Shown here one piece after another: positions 1-6,300 of a DNA stretch of 6,576 nt. The notes under the pieces were generated by a model that saw nothing but the letters and a program-made list of their open reading frames with translations, had not been told where the DNA came from and searched no databases. Origin of the DNA: Anaerolineales bacterium (lineage in GTDB: Bacteria > Chloroflexota > Anaerolineae > Anaerolineales > UBA6663); the NCBI GenBank assembly GCA_016789165.1, contig JAEURL010000691.1, positions 1-6,576 on the forward strand, given 5' to 3'. The translations under genes were made by a program, and so were the position numbers. Position 1 is the stretch's first letter. Every line of letters begins with the position of its first letter.

Positions 1-14
1 CGTGTAAACCTCCA

Positions 15-660
15 TCATCGGCCGGTGTGATCCTCCCGCATCACCGTCCGCCACAGGCCGGCGGTGGCCTCGGCCAGCCGCGTGTGGAAGCACTGGGCCA
101 GTTCAGCCGGCCTCGGGCGCTGGTGGCGCTGGGCGCGCAGACAGGCCTCCAGGGTCAGGGCGCCCAGGCCGGCGGCCGTCATCCCGAGCGCATAGATGGG
201 GTTGAGCGTCAGCGCGGCGTCGCCGCCGACCAGGAATTTGCCCGGCCAACGCGGCAGACGCTCGAAGTGACGCCCGCGGCCGGCAGCAACCGCGAAAGGC
301 CTCAAAGCCGGCGGTCTCAGTGGACGGGTAATCGCGCGTCACGCTGATCAGGGTCATCAGCCAGCGATCGCCCTCCATTGGCAGGAGCAGCGCGCCGCGC
401 ATGGCGGCCGGCGGGCGCGGCCGCAGATACAGGATCTGCTAGGCCTGATCTCCGTCCGGTGCCGGGCGCCAATATAGCCGCCAAGCATAGCCCGTGGGCG
501 TGGTGTACATAGTCTCGCCCGGCGGCGGATACCCTGGGTCCGTTAGCCAGCGCCGCCTGTGAGCCACGGCCGCTGGCATCCACGCTGCCGCCGATCACTA
601 CGGCGTCTTCGCCCAGGCGCGGGCGGGCAGCAGGCTTGGAAAAAGTGGTATCAGACAGGG
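15..660 (-). pseudogene. Decayed FAD-dependent monooxygenase/epoxidase-like flavoprotein
   Basis: Three reading frames on the minus strand together give pieces of one flavoprotein. The first piece carries VDASGRGS (about 560-590), typical of the strand entering the FAD domain of PHBH-like monooxygenases. Near 550-556 the frame shifts to a piece reading YPPPGETMYTTPTGYAWRLY. That piece has an in-frame TAG at 439-441, where a CAG Gln codon would fit, and continues through LLLPMEGDRWLMTLISVTRD. Near 272-295 it shifts again to HFERLPRWPGKFLVGGDAA followed by NPIYALGMT, the second FAD-binding GD motif and the NPxxxxGM loop. This last frame stops at 15-17. No start codon, GxGxxG Rossmann motif or N-terminal half exists before the transporter stop at 698. 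From memory of the family, about 35 residues between FEAF and HFERL are also missing. An intact enzyme would oxidise a small molecule using NAD(P)H and O2, but this copy cannot be functional. Sequencing indels could explain the shifts, but not the stop and the losses together. The 5' edge is approximate. Confidence 0.8.
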
Positions 661-697
661 CGATTCTCTCAAGGATTCGGTTGGCGGCCTGGCGCCA

Positions 698-1888
698 TCA
701 GACTTGCTCGGGCTTCAATTGAGCCGCCGCCGTGCGCGCCGGCGGCACGCGCCGGAGCTGCAGCATGGCCGCCAGCGCCAGGCCGGCGCAGAGCATAAAG
801 GCCGGCCCGCGGCCCAGCGCGTCGATGGCGGCGCCTAGGCCGGCGAAGGCCACGATGCCGGCCAGCCAGCTGGTGGCGTTGAGCCACGGCAGCCGGCGGC
901 GCACGGCCTCGGCGGCCAGCAGATCGGTGGCAAAGGCCGACGATACGGCCCCGCTGGCGCTGTGCGCCACCAGCCCGAGGGTGGCGGCCAGCCAGAAGTG
1001 CCAGAGCTGGGTGGCCCCGCTGACCACCAGCGCGGCGGCGGCGGCCAGCCCGTAGCCGAGCATCAGGAAGCGCCGCCGGCCCAGCCGGTCGGAGAGCGTG
1101 CCGATCAGCAGGGTGGCCGGGATCGTGATCAGGCCGCTGACCGCGGCGGTGCTGGCGACGGCGCCGGCCGAGAACCCCAGGCCCTGCATGGACAGCGAAG
1201 TGCCCAGCCGGGCCGCGCTGATGGTCAGCGCCGCCAGCAGGGTGCCCAGCCACAAACGCCCGAAGCCGCGCCCCGGCCGGGCCGGCCCGCGCTGGGCGGC
1301 GGGCGGCACCGGGCCGGCCGCCGGCCGCGGCGGCACCGCCACGCCCAACAGGGCGGTCAGCGGCCAGACGCTCCAGACCACGGCCAGGCCCGCGAACATG
1401 ACGGAGTAGCCGAAGCGGGCGATCAACTGGCCGACCAGCGCGCCGCCCAGCAAGGCCCCCAGCGGCGAGGCCAGGGACAGCACGCTGAAGGACCGGCCGC
1501 GGCTGCCGCCGGCCGCGCGCTGGGCCGTGAAGGTGCTGATCAGGGCCAGGCCCAGGCCGCCCGTGAACCAGACGACGGCGGTGTAAGCCACCACCTGCCC
1601 GAAGTTGGCCGCCTGGCCAAGCAAGACCACCGCCGGCAGGCCGAGCAGGCCCGCCCCCACAAAGACCCGCCGGGCGCCGACGCGCTCGGCCAGCCGGCCG
1701 GCCAGCAGGGCGCCCGCCGCAATGGCGACGTAGGTGAACGACAAGTACAGCCCGATCGCGGCGCGCGCGGCCCCAAACTGCGCGGCGTACAGCGGCAGAA
1801 TCGGGAAGACGCCCATGCCGATGAAGACGATCGCCAGATTACACAGGAACAGATACGCCAACTGCCGGTTCAAAAACTGGAAGTTCAT
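698..1888 (-). CDS. MFS transporter, probable drug/metabolite exporter
   Basis: This 396-residue protein has the size and hydrophobic pattern of a 12-helix major facilitator in the inner membrane. Motif A is clear after helix 2 (GRLAERVGARR, residues 64-74), and its pseudo-symmetric copy GTLSDRLGRRR lies at 263-273. A proline/arginine-rich central loop at about 187-210 separates the two six-helix halves. The segment SPLGALLGGALVG (141-153) in helix 5 resembles the motif C of proton-coupled drug antiporters, so export is the likelier direction. The substrate cannot be read from the sequence. ATG at 1888 is chosen because helix 1 begins about residue 10 and an AAGG at 1895-1898 sits 6 nt upstream. 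The first 50 bp overlap the end of the PIG-L gene in another frame, and the ribosome-binding site lies wholly inside that gene, which suggests translational coupling. The remains of a flavoprotein gene follow the stop directly and in the same frame. Confidence 0.92.
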   Translation of the reverse strand: MNFQFLNRQLAYLFLCNLAIVFIGMGVFPILPLYAAQFGAARAAIGLYLSFTYVAIAAGALLAGRLAERVGARRVFVGAGLLGLPAVVLLGQAANFGQVVAYTAVVWFTGGLGLALISTFTAQRAAGGSRGRSFSVLSLASPLGALLGGALVGQLIARFGYSVMFAGLAVVWSVWPLTALLGVAVPPRPAAGPVPPAAQRGPARPGRGFGRLWLGTLLAALTISAARLGTSLSMQGLGFSAGAVASTAAVSGLITIPATLLIGTLSDRLGRRRFLMLGYGLAAAAALVVSGATQLWHFWLAATLGLVAHSASGAVSSAFATDLLAAEAVRRRLPWLNATSWLAGIVAFAGLGAAIDALGRGPAFMLCAGLALAAMLQLRRVPPARTAAAQLKPEQV

Positions 1889-2711
1889 GTTCAGCCTTAT
1901 CCGTTCGCAAGCCCGCGAACAGGTCGTGTTCCAGGGTCCGGCCGCCGTTCACCAGGCTGAAGGCCCGATAAAACGTCTGGGAGCCCCATAAGTTCAGGTG
2001 GTGTTCGGCCGGCAGATCGCGCAGGACCTGATAGCCCGGCAACTGTGAGCGATGGCAGGCCACGGCCTGCCACACGCGCGGCCAGTGCGCGGCCGTGTCC
2101 ACCCGGGTGGTGATCGCCCACTCCGCCCACGGCGTGGCTCGCCGCACGACGCCGTCGATGGTCATGGCCAGTTCGCCAAAGGCGGCCTGATAGGCCGCCT
2201 GCTGGCCGGCGCCGGGCGCCAGGTAGTAGAGCTTGGCCGTGCGGTGCGCGGGCCGGCCGGATTCCCCGGCGAAGTCCGGGTCGGCGGCGGCCACCAGCGC
2301 GGCGGCCGTGAACTGCGCGATGGCGATGTGGTCGGGATGGCCGTAGTAACCGTGCGGGTCAAAGGTCACCACCACGTGCGGGCGCTCGCGCCGCAGTTCG
2401 TCCACTAACTGGCGGATGACCACGGCCGGCTCGGCCCGGTCCAGCTCGCCGTCGCCGTAATCCAGCAGGCGGACCCGCCGCAACCCCAGAACCTGGGCCG
2501 CCGCCAGCAGCTCGGCCGTGCGCTGCCGGCCCAGCGCCTCCGGCCCCGGATACGCCTCGGGCCGGCCGAACCAGCCGCGCTCGCCGCGCGTGGCTGTCAC
2601 CAGCGTGGTCAGCACGCCCTCCGCCGCGTACCGGGCCAGGATGCCGCCCGTCCCCAGCGACTCGTCATCCGGGTGCGCCAGGCAGGCCATGAGTTTGAGA
2701 GGGGTGGTCAT
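1839..2711 (-). CDS. PIG-L/LmbE family zinc-dependent N-deacetylase
   Basis: Members of this family remove acetyl groups from N-acetylglucosamine-type conjugates (MshB in mycothiol, BshB in bacillithiol, antibiotic deacetylases) or cleave related amides (Mca). The protein carries both signature motifs. AHPDDE lies near the N terminus after a short hydrophobic strand; its His and second Asp are expected zinc ligands, and the first Asp is the usual catalytic base. FDPHGYYGHPDH lies about 110 residues later, and its last His is the third ligand. With ATG 2711 the product is 290 residues with the first motif His at residue 13, a normal layout. The alternative GTG at 2735 adds eight residues (MSAPRERP) and overlaps the upstream stop as GTGA. 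Both starts have GGGAG 6 nt upstream, so the choice is unsettled. There is no signal peptide, so the enzyme should be cytoplasmic. The substrate is unknown. No glycosyltransferase or ligase of a thiol pathway is in view, so a mycothiol or bacillithiol role is not supported here. Confidence 0.93.
   Translation of the reverse strand: MTTPLKLMACLAHPDDESLGTGGILARYAAEGVLTTLVTATRGERGWFGRPEAYPGPEALGRQRTAELLAAAQVLGLRRVRLLDYGDGELDRAEPAVVIRQLVDELRRERPHVVVTFDPHGYYGHPDHIAIAQFTAAALVAAADPDFAGESGRPAHRTAKLYYLAPGAGQQAAYQAAFGELAMTIDGVVRRATPWAEWAITTRVDTAAHWPRVWQAVACHRSQLPGYQVLRDLPAEHHLNLWGSQTFYRAFSLVNGGRTLEHDLFAGLRTDKAEHELPVFEPAVGVSVPV
1895..1902 (-). promoter_or_regulatory. Ribosome-binding site of the MFS gene, embedded in the deacetylase coding sequence
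   Basis: The minus strand reads GGATAAGG, then 6 nt, then ATG 1888. The site lies inside the last codons of the PIG-L gene, which continues to a TAA at 1839-1841. Transporter translation therefore starts on RNA still being read as deacetylase, an arrangement consistent with coupled expression. Confidence 0.55.
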
Positions 2712-2731
2712 GGGCCGCTCCCGTGGCGCGC

Positions 2732-3214
2732 TCACAGGCGGCTCCCGGCCAGGCCGGGCGGGGCCACGCCAGCCCGGCCTGGCACGCCGAGCCGGAGCGG
2801 GGCCGAGGCATGCTCCGGCTGGGCCGAGCCGGCAGGCTGGAGTTGGGGGTGGGCCAACGCCGCGTCCAGGGCCAGCAGGAAATCGCCGGCCACGCGCATG
2901 GCCTCCGCCAGCCGCTGCCGCGCGGCCCGCCGATCCGCCATCTGGCGCGCCCAGGCCTCCGCCAGCCAGTAGGCGTACGGCGCCCGCCAGTTCACGGCCA
3001 GGGCCGGCGTCGGGCGGGCCGGCTGCGCGCGCGCCAGATACTCATTCAAGACTGCGGCGGCGCCGTGGCTGAGAAAGTGCTCGTCGAACAGCGCCCCCAC
3101 CCAGTCCGGGTGCTGCCGCGCGAACTGGGCGAAGGCCCCCGCCACGGCGCCTCGGGCGTCGTCGTCCTCCAGCCGCTCGGCCAGGATGTTGCGAATGCGC
3201 TGCCAGGTGTTCAT
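2732..3214 (-). CDS. Hypothetical protein, first gene of the deacetylase-transporter operon
   Basis: I do not recognise this 160-residue protein. ATG 3214 is well supported by AAGGAG at 3221-3226, 6 nt upstream. Residues 1-65 look like amphipathic helices with acidic and aromatic positions (RLEDDDARG, HPDWVGALFDEHF). Residues 75-122 form a second helical block rich in Trp, Arg and Ala (NWRAPYAYWLAEAWARQM, then a long Ala/Leu/Arg helix). Residues 123-160 are rich in Pro, Ala and Gly and are probably disordered. No signal peptide or membrane helix is evident, and no catalytic motif stands out. The TGA stop overlaps the possible GTG start of the deacetylase gene (GTGA), so the two are probably translated together. 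The good ribosome-binding site, the spacing and the codon use like its neighbours argue that this is a real gene. A small helical accessory or regulatory protein for the deacetylase or transporter is possible, but this is only inference. Confidence 0.75.
   Translation of the reverse strand: MNTWQRIRNILAERLEDDDARGAVAGAFAQFARQHPDWVGALFDEHFLSHGAAAVLNEYLARAQPARPTPALAVNWRAPYAYWLAEAWARQMADRRAARQRLAEAMRVAGDFLLALDAALAHPQLQPAGSAQPEHASAPLRLGVPGRAGVAPPGLAGSRL
2742..2758 (-). promoter_or_regulatory. Hairpin overlapping the ribosome-binding site of the upstream (GTG) deacetylase start
   Basis: On the minus-strand RNA, CCCGGC-CUG-GCCGGG (2744-2758) can form a 6-bp all-GC stem with a 3-nt loop. The last three bases of the 3' arm are the first three of GGGAG (2742-2746), the Shine-Dalgarno of the GTG start at 2735. 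Folding would therefore hide that site unless ribosomes translating the preceding gene melt it. The second GGGAG at 2718-2722, serving ATG 2711, lies outside the stem. The base pairing is visible directly; a regulatory effect is inferred. Confidence 0.4.
2790..2820. repeat. Perfect 9-bp inverted repeat within the hypothetical gene
   Basis: AGCCGGAGC at 2790-2798 and GCTCCGGCT at 2812-2820 are exact reverse complements around a 13-nt loop. The word GCCGAGCCGG also occurs twice as a direct repeat (2786-2795 and 2823-2832). The segment encodes the Pro/Ala/Gly-rich tail of the 160-residue protein. It has no U-tract, so it is not a convincing intrinsic terminator. It may only reflect the GCCGGC-rich composition. 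Confidence 0.45.
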
Positions 3215-3373
3215 GGTGCTCTCCTTGCGGCCGGACCAGGTTCGGCGCCGGCGTCTGAACTCCGCCGCAGGGTACGGGCCCCGCGCCCGGCCACGGTCCT
3301 CGGGATCGTCCTCGCCGGGCGCTTTGCCCCAAGATCAGGCTTAGGGGGGATGACCGAATAGGACAAAGGGAGT
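3215..3373. promoter_or_regulatory. Divergent intergenic region between the operon and the STAND regulator gene
   Basis: These 159 bp must hold promoters for both directions, because the flanking genes point away from each other. The left side carries AAGGAG at 3221-3226 for the hypothetical gene. The right end, from about 3340, is visibly less GC-rich than the rest of the window and includes the run TTAGGGGGGATG, a stop closing the regulator frame (TAG 3359-3361), and GGGAG at 3368-3372. I could not identify -35/-10 pairs that I trust on either strand, and no clear operator palindrome is present. A short GGCGCC-centred palindrome near 3245-3252 is unremarkable in such GC-rich DNA. Confidence 0.5.
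3221..3226 (-). promoter_or_regulatory. Ribosome-binding site AAGGAG of the hypothetical gene
   Basis: AAGGAG lies 6 nt before ATG 3214 and is the best Shine-Dalgarno match in the window. It fixes this start and is one of the stronger arguments that the unrecognised ORF is translated. The same 6-nt spacing recurs at the deacetylase and transporter starts. Confidence 0.7.
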
Positions 3374-6300
3374 ATGAAATCAATGGAAGTGAGGCAATCG
3401 AAAGTCTTGTTACGTCAAACCACTCACGACACCGCCGGCTGGACGGTGGCGCCGGCCCCCCTGGAGGCGACGCTGTTCGGCCGCTTGACCGTCACCCTGA
3501 ACGGCGAGCGGGTGGAGCGCCAGATGGCGCGGCCCACCCAGCTGCTGCTGGCTTATTTGCTGCTCAATCCGGGCCTGCCACACCGGCGCGAGCACCTGGC
3601 CGGCCTGCTCTGGCCGGAATCGCCCGAGGCGGCGGCGCGCAAGAACCTCCGCAACGCCGTCTGGCAGCTGCGCAAGGTGTTGGGCGAGGCCTGGGTATTG
3701 GCCGAGAAAGAGACCATTACTTGGGAGGCGGCGCGGGCCGTCACCGACGTGGCGCGGCTGATGGAGGCAACAGGGCCGGCCGATGTGGAAGCGCTGCAGG
3801 CGGCGACGGCGGCCTATCAGGGTGAGTTGCTGCCCGGTTTTTATGCGGACTGGCTGCAGCCGGAGCGGGAGCGCCTGCGCGGCGTCTTTGAGCGGCGCAT
3901 GCACCAACTGCTGGAGCGGCTGGCGGAGGCCGGGCGCTGGCCGGAGGTCAAGGCCGGCGCCGAGCGCTGGATCGCCCTGGGCCATGTGCCGGAGCCGGCC
4001 TACCGGTTCCTGATGCAGGCCGGCGCGGCGGGCGGCGACCGGGCCGGCACGGCCGCGGCCTACCGGCGTTGTGTTCAGGCGCTGCAGACTGAGCTGGGCG
4101 TGGCGCCCTCGGCTGAAACCGAGGCCCTGTACCGCCGCCTGACCCAAGCCCCTGGCCCAAGCGAGCGTCGCTCCGCTCCGCCCGCCGAGGCGGCGTCCGC
4201 CGGCGCCGGGCCCCGGCCGCATCCGCTGCCCATCCCGCCGACGGTGTTCGTGGGCCGCGAGCAGGAGCTGAACGAGCTGGCGGCCCTGCTCAACACAACG
4301 CGGCTGGTGACGGTGTTTGGGCCGGGCGGGGCCGGCAAGACCCGGCTGGCCCTGGAGGCGGCCCATACGCTGCCGCCGGCCGCTTTCCCGGAGGGCGCGG
4401 CCTTTGCGGCCCTGGCTGGTCTGCGCGACGTGGAGCAGCTCGTGCCGGCCATCGCCCAGGCCGCCGGCTTCTCTTTCTATTCGACCCAGGACGCGCGCGC
4501 CCAGCTGGCCGAGTATCTGCGCCCGCGCCGCCTGCTGCTGGTGCTGGACAACTTCGAGCACCTGGTGAGCCCGGCCAGCGTGGGCTTGGTGGCCGAGCTG
4601 CTGGCGGCCGCGCCGCAGTTGAAGGTGCTGGTGACCTCGCGCGTGCGCCTCAACTTAGCCGGCGAGCAGCTCTTCCGCGTGGGCGGGATGGCCTGGCCGG
4701 AACCGGCCGCCGGCGCGCCGCCGGCCGCGGCTGACTCGGTGGCCGCTTCCGCCGCCTATATCGCCGTGCAGCTGTTTGTGTACAGCGCCGCCCGCGCCGC
4801 GCCGGAGTTCACGCTCACCGCCGAAAACCTGCCGGCGGTGCTGGAGATCTGCCGGCTGGTGCAGGGCCTGCCGCTCGGGATCGTGCTGGCCACGGCCTGG
4901 CTGGCGGTGCTGACGCCGGCCGAGATCGCGCGCGAGATCGAGCAGAGCTTGAGTTTCCTGGAGGCGGACCTGGGGGATTTGCCCGAGCGCCAGCGCAGCC
5001 TGGGCGCCGTCTTTGACGCTTCGTGGACGCTGCTCTCGGAGGAGGAGCGCGCCGCGCTGACGGAGCTGGCGGTCTTCCAAAGCGCCTTCACGCGCGAGGC
5101 CGCGCGGCACGTGGCCGGCGTCACCCCCCGGACCCTGCTGGCCCTGGTCCACAAATCCTGGCTGCAGCCGGAAAACGGCGGCCGCTGCCGGCTGCACGAG
5201 CTAGTGCGCCAGTATTTGCTGGAACGGCGGCCGGCGGCCGCCGAGGTCTGGCACGCGTGCCAGCGCCGCCACGCCGCCTACTTCGCCGGCAGCCTGCACC
5301 ACTTGAGCCCGCGCCTGCGTGATCAGCAGCTGTCGGCGGTGTCTGAGCTGATGGCGGCCGAGCTGAATGACATCACCGCCGCCTGGCATTGGCTGGTGGA
5401 AAACAACGAGGTCGAGGCCGCCGTCTACCAGATGCTGCCGGCCCTCTACCGCTACTGCGAAGTCCACTTTCAGGGCTTCCGGCTGCTGCCGCTGCTGGCG
5501 GCCGCGCAGGCGGCCGCGCGGCGCCTGCCGGACACGGCGGCCAGCCGCCAGGCACTGGCCATCCTGCTCACGGCACAGGCCGCCTTCGTGCGCAGCGGCG
5601 CGCCGGTTCGGATCATGGTGCTGGAGACGGCGGCGCCGGCGCACGAGGCCGCGCTGCGCGAGGCCTGGGCGCTGGCTGGCCGGGCCGAGGATCTGCTCCG
5701 GTTGAGCTGCTGGGGCCCGCTGCTGGCCTCGATCTACGGCTGGCTCCTGGATGCCGACGACGCCATGCGCCAGCTGCGCGCCCTGCTGCCGCTGCTGGCC
5801 GGCCCGGAGCCGGAGCGGCGCTGGGAGCTGGCCTTTGTCCGGCAAAGCCTGGGCCGCCTGATCTATATGCGCCTGCCGGATGAGCAGCCGGCCGAGCGGC
5901 TGGCCGAGGCCGCCCAGCACCTGCAGGCCGCGCTGGCCCTGTTCCAGCAGACCGGCGACGAGCGCGAGACCAGCTACACCCTGCGCCTGATCGGCATCGT
6001 CCATCTGATCCAGCAGCAGCTGCCGGAGGCCGCCGGCTGTCTGCGCGCGGCCCAAGCCCGTATGGAGGCGGCTGGCGATTGGTCCAACGCGGCGGCGGTC
6101 GATTGGCTGCTGGCCGATATCGACCTGCGCCGGGGCCGGTTTGAGGCCGCGCTCGGTCATCTGCGCGGCATGGCGCGGCGCTTCGTCGAGCGCGGCCATC
6201 TGCGCAACGCGGCCGCCGCGCTCTCGCGCGAGAGCTATGAGGCCCTGCGCTACAGCAGCGTGGCGCACGCGCTGGAGGTCCGCCGGCAGACGCTGGCGCT

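Noticed and set aside
962..1960. Open frame on the plus strand, 332 codons
   Set aside because: It overlaps the transporter and deacetylase genes in antisense, and its product is Gln/Gly/Arg-rich without motifs.
1839..2711. Assignment as MshB or BshB (mycothiol or bacillithiol deacetylase)
   Set aside because: The motifs fit the whole PIG-L superfamily, and no partner gene of either thiol pathway is present, so no gene symbol is given.
2790..2820. Inverted repeat as an intrinsic terminator
   Set aside because: It lies inside a coding gene followed by coupled genes, has a 13-nt loop and lacks a U-rich tract.
2723..3361. Open frame on the plus strand opposite the hypothetical gene
   Set aside because: It runs antisense through the gene with the AAGGAG site and on into the intergenic region, with no ribosome-binding site or domain of its own.
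3215..3373. A -35/-10 pair on the minus strand (TTGTCC and TAAGCC, 17 nt apart)
   Set aside because: The -10 element matches the consensus at only two positions, which is too weak to call a promoter.
3410..4561. Long open frame on the minus strand, 383 codons
   Set aside because: It lies antisense to the winged helix, BTAD and NB-ARC coding sequence, is rich in Gln, Arg and Gly with no recognisable domain, and is a typical by-product of high-GC third positions.
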